Shown piece after piece: positions 1-7,952 of a stretch of 29,203 bases of DNA. The stretch is from NCBI GenBank assembly GCA_002491115.1, contig DKVI01000118.1:1-29203 (forward strand). Direction: 5' to 3'. The stretch is from Lachnospiraceae bacterium UBA7182 (GTDB lineage Bacteria; Bacillota; Clostridia; Lachnospirales; Lachnospiraceae). Every line of letters begins with the position of its first letter. The first letter of the stretch is position 1. The notes beneath the pieces are model-generated. The model saw nothing but the letters and a program-made list of their open reading frames with translations, ran no database searches and was not told the origin of the DNA. The position numbers and the translations under genes are program-made.

Positions 1-18
1 ACTTTTGACACCCACATC

Positions 19-46
19 ATTATAATAAAATACAAAAGAAAGTCAA
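19..46 (-). promoter_or_regulatory. Divergent promoter reading leftward out of the window
   Basis: On the minus strand TTGACT (41-46) and TATAAT (19-24) are separated by 16 bases. This would drive a gene to the left of the window, divergent from the trehalose operon. A trehalose repressor gene would be a natural occupant, but that is inference because the gene lies outside the sequence. Confidence 0.45.
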
Positions 47-63
47 GAGACGGATAGAAATAA

Positions 64-146
64 CTTGTTTAAACAAATTTGAAAAAACTATTGACATGTT
101 TAAACAAGTGTGATATAACTGATTCATAAGAACTTGTTTAAACAAG
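64..146. promoter_or_regulatory. Three palindromic operators TTGTTTAAACAA
   Basis: Three copies of a palindrome centred on TGTTTAAACA lie at 64-77, 96-107 and 133-146. The outer copies have the full TTGTTTAAACAA core; the middle copy has one changed outer base. Centres are about 31 and 38 bases apart. The first lies upstream of the -35 and between the divergent promoters, the second in the -35/-10 spacer, the third just past the expected transcription start. The size and symmetry resemble GntR-family TreR operators such as the B. subtilis TTGTATATACAA type. Assignment to TreR is inference. Confidence 0.75.
91..119 (+). promoter_or_regulatory. Promoter of the trehalose operon
   Basis: TTGACA (91-96) and TATAAC (114-119) are spaced by 17 bases, a near-consensus sigma-A promoter. 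The spacer is filled by one copy of the TGTTTAAACA palindrome, so a bound repressor would exclude RNA polymerase. Confidence 0.8.
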
Positions 147-181
147 AAGGCCAAACGAAAATAGAACAGGAGGATAAGAAG

Positions 182-2140
182 ATGGGCAAATATGCGCAGG
201 ATGCAAAAGAGCTGCTCCAGCTTGTGGGCGGGAAAGAGAACATTGCGGCGGTGTCGCACTGCATGACACGAATGAGGTTTGTACTCAATGAACCTAAAAA
301 AGCGGATATCAGGAAGATTGAAGCGATGAAGGTAGTAAAGGGGAGCTTTACCCAGACAGGACAGTTCCAGGTGATTATTGGCAATACAGTGGCGGATTTT
401 TATAATGATTTTATTGCGGTATCCGGAATTGAGGGTGTGTCTAAGGATGCAGTCAAAGCGGCATCAAAGCAGAACCAGAACGTATTTCAGAGGATCATCA
501 CGGCGCTGGCGGAGATTTTTGCACCGTTAATTCCCGCAATCATAACGGGAGGCTTGATTTTAGGATTCCGTAACTGTATTGACAGCCTGTATTTGTTTGA
601 AAACGGAACAAAGACGTTATGTGACATTAGCCAGTTCTGGGCCGGGCTGGACAGCTTTTTATGGCTGATTGGCGAGGCTGTCTTCCATATGCTTCCGGTA
701 GGGATCTGCTGGTCTGTGACAAAGAAAATGGGAACGACACAGATGCTTGGAATCGTCCTTGGTCTTACTTTGGTTTCGGGGCAGTTGCTGAACGCGTATT
801 CCGTAGCTTCTACAGCGGCAGCAGATATTCCGGTATGGAATTTCGGGTATTTTCAGATCAAGATGATCGGTTACCAGGCGCAGGTGATTCCGGCAGTTCT
901 GGCAGCATTTACCCTGGTTTACCTGGAAAAATTTTTCAGGAAGATTACACCGCAGGTGATTTCCATGATCGTTGTCCCGTTTTGCAGTCTTTTGTTGGCA
1001 GTGATCGCTTCTCATTTTGTACTGGGTCCCATCGGATGGAAAATCGGTTCGGTGATTTCCTCTGTGGTTTATGCGGGAATTACGGGTTCGTTTAAAATTT
1101 TGTTCGGCGCTTTGTTTGGGTTTGTCTATGCGCCGCTTGTTATCACAGGGCTTCATCATATGTCCAACGCAATTGATTTACAGTTAATTGCCGATTATGA
1201 GGGAACGATGCTCTGGCCGATGATTGCACTGTCCAATATTGCGCAGGGGTCCGCGGTGCTGGGAATGATTATGCTTCAGAGAAAAAATGCAGAGGCGCAG
1301 GAAGTGAATGTGCCGGCCTGCATATCCTGCTATCTTGGAGTGACCGAGCCGGCAATTTTCGGCGTAAATTTAAAGCATGTGTATCCGTTTGTGTGCGGCA
1401 TGATTGGTTCAGCCTGCGCGGCGGTGATCAGTGTTGCCACAGGAACCACAGCCAATGCAATCGGCGTGGGAGGGCTGCCGGGAATTTTATCCATCCGGCC
1501 CCAGTACATGGCAAGTTTTGCGGTCAGTATGGCAGCTGCAATTGTTATTTCTTTTGTCCTTACGATGGTGGTCGGCAAGAAGAAACTACAGATGTCCGAT
1601 TCGGGTGTGACGGAAACGGCTGCCGAAGGAGATAAGGTTTCAGGAATTAGAGCCGCGGAAAATACGGTTAAAGAGTTAAGAGCGTTTGTATCAGGGAAAG
1701 TCATTGAATTAAAAGAAGTGGGAGACGGCGTATTTTCTGAGGGGATCGTAGGAGATGGTTTTGCTATTATCCCGGAAAGTGATGTTTTATATGCGCCTGC
1801 GGAGGCCACGGTCAGCGTATTGATGGAAGATTCCCGGCATGCCTGCGGGCTGACACTGGAAAACGGGATGGAACTGCTTCTTCATGTCGGCATTGATACG
1901 GTAGGGATGAACGGAAACGGATTTGAATATATGGTAAGCCAGGGGCAGAAGGTTCAGGCAGGCACGCCACTTCTTAAATTTGACAGAGAGAAAATAAAGG
2001 CGGCGAATCATCCGGATACAACCATATGTGTGATTACAGAACCGGCGGAAGGATTAAAAGTGCGGTTCATGACAGGAATGAAAGCAACAGCAGGGGAAAC
2101 CATAGTGGCAGAAATAGAACAGGAGGAAGCAAAGGGATGA
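182..2140 (+). CDS. treP: Trehalose-specific PTS permease EIIBC with fused EIIA
   Basis: This protein imports trehalose and phosphorylates it to trehalose 6-phosphate. The 652 residues hold three PTS domains in order. EIIB (about 1-85) has its phosphocysteine at C27 in SHCMTRMRF. EIIC (about 105-470) is membrane-embedded. The Glc-type EIIA (about 500-645) has H553 in RHACGL and active H568 in LLLHVGIDTV, 15 residues apart as in E. coli EIIA-Glc (H75/H90). The fused EIIA removes the need for a separate one. I chose ATG 182 because AGGAGG stands just upstream; the upstream TTG at 134 lies inside an operator. The stop overlaps the next start (ATGA). The trehalose assignment rests mainly on the adjoining phosphotrehalase gene, since related permeases carry other glucosides. 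Confidence 0.88.
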   Translation: MGKYAQDAKELLQLVGGKENIAAVSHCMTRMRFVLNEPKKADIRKIEAMKVVKGSFTQTGQFQVIIGNTVADFYNDFIAVSGIEGVSKDAVKAASKQNQNVFQRIITALAEIFAPLIPAIITGGLILGFRNCIDSLYLFENGTKTLCDISQFWAGLDSFLWLIGEAVFHMLPVGICWSVTKKMGTTQMLGIVLGLTLVSGQLLNAYSVASTAAADIPVWNFGYFQIKMIGYQAQVIPAVLAAFTLVYLEKFFRKITPQVISMIVVPFCSLLLAVIASHFVLGPIGWKIGSVISSVVYAGITGSFKILFGALFGFVYAPLVITGLHHMSNAIDLQLIADYEGTMLWPMIALSNIAQGSAVLGMIMLQRKNAEAQEVNVPACISCYLGVTEPAIFGVNLKHVYPFVCGMIGSACAAVISVATGTTANAIGVGGLPGILSIRPQYMASFAVSMAAAIVISFVLTMVVGKKKLQMSDSGVTETAAEGDKVSGIRAAENTVKELRAFVSGKVIELKEVGDGVFSEGIVGDGFAIIPESDVLYAPAEATVSVLMEDSRHACGLTLENGMELLLHVGIDTVGMNGNGFEYMVSQGQKVQAGTPLLKFDREKIKAANHPDTTICVITEPAEGLKVRFMTGMKATAGETIVAEIEQEEAKG

Positions 2141-3774
2141 CAGATTTAGGAAAAAGCACAGTGTATCAAATCTATCCGAAGTCTTTTTATGACAGTAACG
2201 GGGACGGAATCGGCGATATCAGGGGAATCATCGAGAAGCTGGATTACATACAAAGCCTTGGGGTTGACTATATATGGTGTACGCCGTTTTTCCTGTCTCC
2301 TTTAAACGACAACGGTTATGATGTGGAGAATTATCTGAAAATTCATCCTGTGTTCGGTACAATGGAGGATGTAGAAGAACTGATTGCGAAAGCAGAAGAG
2401 CGCGGCATGGGAATTATGCTGGATATGGTATTTAACCATACCTCAACCCGCCATGAATGGTTTCAGAAAGCGCTTGCCGGGGAGAAAGAATACATTGATT
2501 ACTATATCTTCCGGGAGGGGGAGGAGGATACCCCTCCTACAAACTGGCAGTCAAAATTCGGCGGCAGTGCGTGGGAGTATGTACCTTCTCTGAAAAAGTG
2601 GTATCTGCGGCTCTATGATCGGACACAGGCAGATCTGAACTGGGAAAATCCCAAAGTACGGGAAGAATTAAAAGAGGTAATCCGTTTCTGGAAGAAAAAG
2701 GGCGTGAAAGGGTTTCGCTTTGATGTGGTAAACCTGATTTCCAAGCCGGCGGTTTTTGAGGATGATTTTCAGGGGGACGGGAGACGGTTTTACTGCGACG
2801 GGCCCCATGTCCATGAATTTTTGAAAGAACTGGTGAGGGATACAGGAATAAAGGATATGATCACGGTGGGTGAGATGTCATCCACAACCCTGGAAAACTG
2901 TATTCGTTATTCCAATCCTGAAGAGAAGGAATTATCCATGTGTTTTAATTTCCATCATCTGAAAGTGGACTATAAAGACGGAGATAAATGGGAACTGATG
3001 CCTCCTGATTACAGAAAATTAAAAAGCCTGTTTGAAGACTGGCAGACGGGGATGCAGAAGTATCATGGATGGAATGCCCTTTTCTGGTGCAATCATGATC
3101 AGCCGCGAATCGTTTCCCGTTTTGGCGATGAGGGGAAATACTGGAAAGAGTCCGCCAAAATGCTTGCCACAATGATTCATATGCTGCGGGGAACTCCTTA
3201 TATTTATCAGGGAGAAGAGCTTGGCATGACGAATGCCGGGTATCAGGACATCTGTCAGTATCAGGATGTTGAGAGCATTAATTATTACGATATCATGCTG
3301 AAAGCGGGAAAAGGCAGGGAAGAGGCATTGGAAGTTCTAAGGCAGCGTTCACGGGATAATGCAAGAACCCCTATGCAATGGGATGCGGGAGCATACGCCG
3401 GATTTTCAAAACAGGAGCCCTGGATTGCGCTTGCCGGGAATTATCAGTCTGTCAATGTGGAAAACCAGGAGAAGGATAAGGATTCTGTTTTGAATTATTA
3501 TAGAAAACTGATTGCTTTAAGGAAAGAATATCCTGTAATTCAGAAAGGTGCGGTTGCGTTTTTATACCCGGAGCAGGAGAAGATATTTGCGTTTCGGCGG
3601 ATATGGGAAAATCAGGAATTGTTTGTGATAAATAATTTATCCGGGCAGGTGGTTTCGATGGAAGACGGGATTACCTGTGAGGGAAAGTATCTGATTGGAA
3701 ATTATCCGGTAAAAAAGGAATGGAACCAATTGGAACCATATGAAAGTATTGTATATTTAAAGGAAAGAATCTGA
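2137..3774 (+). CDS. treC: Trehalose-6-phosphate hydrolase (GH13)
   Basis: This cytoplasmic enzyme cleaves trehalose 6-phosphate into glucose and glucose 6-phosphate, the step after PTS uptake. The 545 residues match the usual length of about 550 for the family. GH13 motifs are in place: DMVFNHTS for conserved region I, the nucleophile D196 in GFRFDVVNLI, the acid/base E246 in TVGEMSS, and D321 in WCNHDQPR. The N-terminal STVYQIYPKSFYDSNGDG and the SRDNARTPMQWD stretch are typical of TreC/oligo-1,6-glucosidases. The start overlaps the permease stop, with AGGAGG about 10 bases before it, so translation is probably coupled. An oligo-1,6-glucosidase role is the main alternative; the PTS neighbour favours phosphotrehalase. 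Confidence 0.9.
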   Translation: MTDLGKSTVYQIYPKSFYDSNGDGIGDIRGIIEKLDYIQSLGVDYIWCTPFFLSPLNDNGYDVENYLKIHPVFGTMEDVEELIAKAEERGMGIMLDMVFNHTSTRHEWFQKALAGEKEYIDYYIFREGEEDTPPTNWQSKFGGSAWEYVPSLKKWYLRLYDRTQADLNWENPKVREELKEVIRFWKKKGVKGFRFDVVNLISKPAVFEDDFQGDGRRFYCDGPHVHEFLKELVRDTGIKDMITVGEMSSTTLENCIRYSNPEEKELSMCFNFHHLKVDYKDGDKWELMPPDYRKLKSLFEDWQTGMQKYHGWNALFWCNHDQPRIVSRFGDEGKYWKESAKMLATMIHMLRGTPYIYQGEELGMTNAGYQDICQYQDVESINYYDIMLKAGKGREEALEVLRQRSRDNARTPMQWDAGAYAGFSKQEPWIALAGNYQSVNVENQEKDKDSVLNYYRKLIALRKEYPVIQKGAVAFLYPEQEKIFAFRRIWENQELFVINNLSGQVVSMEDGITCEGKYLIGNYPVKKEWNQLEPYESIVYLKERI

Positions 3775-3830
3775 TTACGCTGGAGAAACTCTTTCTGCGT
3801 TAAACTTATATTCATCAATCGCAATAATAT

Positions 3831-3862
3831 CACTGGCATCTTAGTATGCCAGTGTGTTTTTT
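3831..3862 (+). terminator. Rho-independent terminator of the trehalose operon
   Basis: A perfect 9-bp stem CACTGGCAT/ATGCCAGTG with a 6-base loop is followed by TGTTTTTT. It lies 56 bases after the hydrolase stop. Confidence 0.9.
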
Positions 3863-3886
3863 ATATTCAAGAATTCCCGAATGGAA

Positions 3887-3915
3887 TTGTAAAAGATGTG
3901 CAAAGATGATATGAT
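3887..3915 (+). promoter_or_regulatory. Promoter of the hybrid histidine kinase gene
   Basis: TTGTAA (3887-3892) and TATGAT (3910-3915) are separated by 17 bases, about 57 bases before the kinase start and just past the preceding terminator. Confidence 0.6.
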
Positions 3916-3971
3916 AATCAATAAAACACAGAATCTGTATAGTTTACGAAAATCCGGGGAGGGCGATCCTT

Positions 3972-6539
3972 ATGGATAATTTAAATGGTTTTTTTGAGAA
4001 TACGAATGAACGGCAGAGGAGTATGGTGCAAAGCGTCCAGAATCTGGAAGCCATCATCAATGAGGGGCTTCGCGTTGCGCTGCTGGAGGAGACGCCGGAT
4101 CAGTCGCTGCAGGTGTTCTTAGGTTATCTGGGGAAAGCTCTGGATGGGGAGAGAACCTATATATTTGAACAGAATGAATCCGGCGGCGACGACAATACTT
4201 ATGAGTGGGTGGCCGATGGCGTGCGGCCCCAAAAGGAGAACCTTCAGAACGTCCCTTCAAAAGTATGCGCAAGCTGGTATCAGGATTTCAGTATTGGAAA
4301 GCATATTGTGATTAAAAACCTGGAAGATATACGCCAGGATGATCCTTTGCAGTACGAGACGCTGAGACAGCAGAATATTCATTCTCTTGTGGTGGTCCCG
4401 CTTTATGATGAAGGCAGGACCATAGGTTTTTATGGTGTGGACAATCCGCCGGTTAAGTCACTGGAATATGCGTCGAATATGCTTCAGACGGCGGCATACT
4501 TTATCGTTTCCTCCCTTCGGTCCCGTAATCTGGTACAGGAGCTGAAGAAACGGAGCTATAATGTGCTCCAGGCGCTCAATGTGGATTATCTGGGCATCTA
4601 CCAGGTGAACTTTGACACAGGAAGATGCGAAATATACCGGGAGAACGAGCGGCCCGGGAACGATTGGACCATCCATTTTGAAGAAAGCTATCAGGCGGCC
4701 ATGGAGCAGTACATTTCCAGATATGTGATTTCCCGGGATCAGGAGCGGCTTCGTGCGACGACGAAAAAAGACTATATTCTTGCCCAGCTGGAAACAAAAA
4801 AGAAGTTTTGTGTTCGCTACCAGGTGAAGGATAATCCGCAGGCTGTGAAGAATCTGGAGCTTCACTTTTCCATTACAGGGGATGAGATGAAAGAAAACTG
4901 CGTGATTTTTGCGTTCAGGGATATTAACGCAGTGGTGGAACAGGAGGAAAAATGTAAGCTGGAAGCAAGACAAAGCATGGAAGATATTCTGGAAGGTGCA
5001 AGGATCGGAATCTGGACCATCGAGCTGGAGGAAGGCTGCGAGCCGAGAATGTACGCAGACGGGACAATGCAGATGCTTTTAGGTGTGTCGGGGGTGATTG
5101 GGCCGGAAGAGTGTTACCGGCGCTGGTACGAAAATATCGAGCCGGATTATGTTGCCATGGTGCAGGAATGCGTAGAAATAATGAAAAAGGACGGGCGTTC
5201 GGAAGTCGTATATCCGTGGAAGCATCCGCTGCTGGGAAAGATTTATGTCCGCTGCGGCGGGGTACGGGATAAGAAGTTTAAAAAACCGGGTGTTTGCCTG
5301 AACGGATACCATCAGGATATTACTGAGACGATGATGACCCGGAAAAAGCAGGAACAGACAATCATGGAGCTTCTGGAGAAAGTGAGACGGGCAAATTCGG
5401 CAAAGAGCGAGTTTCTTTCCCATATGTCCCATGATCTGCGCACGCCCATCAACGGGATTCTGGGCATGCTGACGGTGATGGAAAAAAGCCAGGATGACCC
5501 GGAAAAACAGAGAATATGCAGGGAGAAGATCCGCGTGTCAACAGAACATTTGCTGTCGCTTGTCAATGACGTACTTGAGGTCAGCAGGCTGGACAGCGGA
5601 AGACCCATGATCGCGAAGGAGTCTTTTGATCTTTATGATATGCTTGAGGACTGCATCATGATTATGTCCCCGCAGGCGGAGAAAGCAGGTATCCGTCTGG
5701 TGATGGAGGAGCTTAATCTGTGCCATAACAGGGTGATCGGAAGTCCGCTGCATCTGAAACAGATTCTGACGAATATCATAGATAATGCCATCAAGTATAA
5801 CCGGCCGGCCGGTTCCGTGTTTATTCAGGTAAAAGAGCATGTCTTCAGGGAGGGATACGCAGAATACCAGTTTATCATCGAAGATACGGGAATTGGAATA
5901 AAGGATGACTTTAAGAAACATATTTTTGAACCGTTTACCCAGGCGCATCAGGGCGCCAGGACCCATTATAACGGTGTCGGGCTTGGCATGTCGATTGTGG
6001 AGAAGCTGGTAGAACAGATGGAGGGAACCATTGAAGTTGAGAGCGAGCCGGGGAAAGGAAGTATATTTAAGGTGGCTTTACCCATTCAGATTGATACCGA
6101 ATGGGACGGAACATCCGTCACAAAAGAAAAAAATGTATATGCGGACATTTCCGGCATGCATATTCTTCTGGTGGAAGACAACGAAATAAACTGCGAAATT
6201 GTAAAATTTATTCTGGAAGACGCAGGCGCGGCGGTGGTGACCGCGGAAAACGGAAAAGTGGCCGTGGATACTTTTGGGGCATCGAAGCCGGGCGATTTTG
6301 ACTGTATCCTGATGGATCTGATGATGCCGGTTATGAGCGGTTTTGAGGCGGCCCGCGTGATCCGCGGTATGGACAGGGCGGACGCCGGAACGATTCCTGT
6401 GATTGCGCTGTCGGCTAACGCGTTTGAGGAGGATGTTGTGATGGCAAGAGACGCCGGAATGAATGAGCATCTGGCCAAGCCCATCGATATGGAGCAGCTG
6501 TTCAGGACCATACGCCGACTGAGAATCTCGTGTCATTGA
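3972..6539 (+). CDS. Soluble hybrid sensor histidine kinase/response regulator (GAF-PAS-HisKA-HATPase-REC)
   Basis: A cytosolic hybrid sensor kinase of 855 residues with no obvious membrane segment. Domains in order: a GAF-like domain (about 25-185), two PAS-like regions (about 200-320 and 335-455, ending DIN and DITE as PAS-to-linker junctions often do), HisKA with the phospho-accepting H487 in SHDLRTPINGILG, HATPase (about 590-705) with N box NIIDNAIKYN and glycine boxes DTGIGI and GVGLGMSIVEKL, then a receiver domain (about 730-850) with phospho-Asp D782 in MDLMMPVMSG. I see no Hpt domain, so phosphotransfer onward needs a separate partner, or the receiver acts by feedback. It stands as a single gene between its own promoter and that of the next gene. 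The signal is not evident. Start: ATG after GGGGAGG. Confidence 0.9.
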   Translation: MDNLNGFFENTNERQRSMVQSVQNLEAIINEGLRVALLEETPDQSLQVFLGYLGKALDGERTYIFEQNESGGDDNTYEWVADGVRPQKENLQNVPSKVCASWYQDFSIGKHIVIKNLEDIRQDDPLQYETLRQQNIHSLVVVPLYDEGRTIGFYGVDNPPVKSLEYASNMLQTAAYFIVSSLRSRNLVQELKKRSYNVLQALNVDYLGIYQVNFDTGRCEIYRENERPGNDWTIHFEESYQAAMEQYISRYVISRDQERLRATTKKDYILAQLETKKKFCVRYQVKDNPQAVKNLELHFSITGDEMKENCVIFAFRDINAVVEQEEKCKLEARQSMEDILEGARIGIWTIELEEGCEPRMYADGTMQMLLGVSGVIGPEECYRRWYENIEPDYVAMVQECVEIMKKDGRSEVVYPWKHPLLGKIYVRCGGVRDKKFKKPGVCLNGYHQDITETMMTRKKQEQTIMELLEKVRRANSAKSEFLSHMSHDLRTPINGILGMLTVMEKSQDDPEKQRICREKIRVSTEHLLSLVNDVLEVSRLDSGRPMIAKESFDLYDMLEDCIMIMSPQAEKAGIRLVMEELNLCHNRVIGSPLHLKQILTNIIDNAIKYNRPAGSVFIQVKEHVFREGYAEYQFIIEDTGIGIKDDFKKHIFEPFTQAHQGARTHYNGVGLGMSIVEKLVEQMEGTIEVESEPGKGSIFKVALPIQIDTEWDGTSVTKEKNVYADISGMHILLVEDNEINCEIVKFILEDAGAAVVTAENGKVAVDTFGASKPGDFDCILMDLMMPVMSGFEAARVIRGMDRADAGTIPVIALSANAFEEDVVMARDAGMNEHLAKPIDMEQLFRTIRRLRISCH

Positions 6540-6565
6540 CAAGGTTCCCGGGCGGTTGCTATAAT
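6536..6565 (+). promoter_or_regulatory. Promoter overlapping the kinase stop codon
   Basis: TTGACA (6536-6541) and TATAAT (6560-6565) are both perfect consensus hexamers with an 18-base spacer. The kinase TGA stop (6537-6539) forms part of the -35. Confidence 0.8.
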
Positions 6566-6602
6566 CAGTGCAGAAAATCTGTGAGTAGGAAGAATTTTGC
6601 GT

Positions 6603-7952
6603 ATGCATATGGAACCATGTGTCAGTATTATCATTCCTGTTTATCAGGCGGAGGCTACTTTGCACCGATGTCTGGAGAGCGTCCTTAACCAGGAATATAC
6701 GGATCTTGAATTGATTCTGGTTGACGACGGAAGCCAGGACGGCTCCGGCGCGGTCTGTGACGCCTGCGCGCTTGCGGACAGCCGGGTGAGGGTACTGCAT
6801 AAAGAAAACTCCGGCGTATCCGACAGCCGGAATCAGGCCATGTCCATGGCCAGGGGCCGTTACCTGCAGTTTCTGGACGCCGACGACTGGATTACCCCCA
6901 ATGCCACCCGGCTTCTGGTCCGGGCGGCAGAAGAAAACCGGTGTGATCTGGTCGTGTCTGATTTTTACCGTGTGGTGGGGGAACGGGTTTCGCCGAAAGG
7001 GGATATCGACGAGGACGGCGTACTTACACGGGAGGAATACGCGGCCCACATGATGGAAAATCCTGCCGATTACTACTATGGTGTGCTGTGGAACAAACTC
7101 TATCGCCGGGATATCATAGAAGAGCATCACTTGCGGATGGACCCGAAGCTTAGCTGGTGTGAGGATTTTTTATTTAATCTGGAATACATCCGTCACGCCC
7201 GGCGTTTTTTCGCCTTGCAGGTGCCGGTTTATTATTATGTAAAAACAAAAGGTTCTCTGGTGAGCCAGGGGATCAATATTTCCAGGCTGGTGCAGACAAA
7301 GCTGATGCTGTTTGAATACTACAATCAGTTTTACAAGACGGTCCTGGATGAAGCAGAATATGAGAAGCGCCGTCTGAAAGTGTACCGCTTTCTGTTTGAC
7401 GCTGCCCAGGACGGTATGGTGTCGCCCGGCTCCACCCGGCTGGGGAATGAACGGATGCAGGTCCGTTCCGGCGCGCTGGCAGGGGAAGGAATATTGTTTG
7501 ACTGGTTTCGGGAGCGCAAATTGCTGGACTATTACCTGGAACCTGCGGCGCAGAAAAATGACCTGACACTGGCGGAGGCGCGTCTTTTGCTGCATCTGAG
7601 TCTGTTCGGTGCCGGCACCCGCAAAGAACTGTCGGATTTTGCCGGGCTGCCAAAAAGAAGCCTGTCCGTGCAGCTTCAGCGTTTAAGCGTCAGGAAACTG
7701 ATTTCGGCCGCAGAGACGCGTATGCCCGACACCAGAGAAAAGCAACTGAAAATCTCATTTTTGCCTGCCGCCGCGTCTGTACTGGCGGAGCTTCAAAGCG
7801 CTCTGGAGGATTTTGAGGCCGCCCGCCTGTCAGGCTTTGACAAGGAACAGCAGGATCAGTTTACCCGGATGTCCCGGCGGATTCAGGACAATATCCGGGA
7901 TGTACTGCAAGAATCGCGCTTTAAAGGACGGGATGTACATGATCACCTATAA
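6603..7952 (+). CDS. Family 2 glycosyltransferase fused to a MarR-like winged helix
   Basis: The N-terminal half (about 1-220) is a GT-A family 2 glycosyltransferase: VSIIIPVYQAEATLHRCLES, LILVDDGS with D41/D42, and the metal/nucleotide-sugar motif DADD at 92-95. From about residue 300 to 449 the sequence instead reads as a MarR-type winged helix: LTLAEARLLLHLSLF, a recognition-helix-like KRSLSVQLQRLSVRKLI near 350-367, then a wing and the long C-terminal helices. The reading frame is open throughout and there is no internal RBS, so this is one 449-residue polypeptide. I prefer ATG 6603, 10 bases after GTAGGAAG; TTG 6597 is possible. The 3' end overlaps the MocR gene. Donor sugar, acceptor and DNA target are unknown; DNA binding is inferred only from the fold-like pattern. 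Confidence 0.78.
   Translation: MHMEPCVSIIIPVYQAEATLHRCLESVLNQEYTDLELILVDDGSQDGSGAVCDACALADSRVRVLHKENSGVSDSRNQAMSMARGRYLQFLDADDWITPNATRLLVRAAEENRCDLVVSDFYRVVGERVSPKGDIDEDGVLTREEYAAHMMENPADYYYGVLWNKLYRRDIIEEHHLRMDPKLSWCEDFLFNLEYIRHARRFFALQVPVYYYVKTKGSLVSQGINISRLVQTKLMLFEYYNQFYKTVLDEAEYEKRRLKVYRFLFDAAQDGMVSPGSTRLGNERMQVRSGALAGEGILFDWFRERKLLDYYLEPAAQKNDLTLAEARLLLHLSLFGAGTRKELSDFAGLPKRSLSVQLQRLSVRKLISAAETRMPDTREKQLKISFLPAAASVLAELQSALEDFEAARLSGFDKEQQDQFTRMSRRIQDNIRDVLQESRFKGRDVHDHL

Noticed and set aside
5..26. Plus-strand TTGACA and TATAAT near the window start
   Set aside because: Only 10 bases separate the boxes, too close for a promoter in this direction; the minus-strand pair at 19-46 has normal spacing.
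134..181. Longer permease start at TTG 134
   Set aside because: This TTG is part of the third operator palindrome and lacks an RBS, while ATG 182 has AGGAGG at the right distance.
659..1159. 166-codon minus-strand ORF inside the trehalose permease gene
   Set aside because: Antisense to a recognised EIIC domain, with no RBS and low-complexity basic composition.
6078..7130. 350-codon minus-strand ORF across the kinase end and glycosyltransferase start
   Set aside because: It lies opposite two well-supported genes and their shared promoter, has no RBS, and its protein shows no family features (His/Arg-rich antisense composition).
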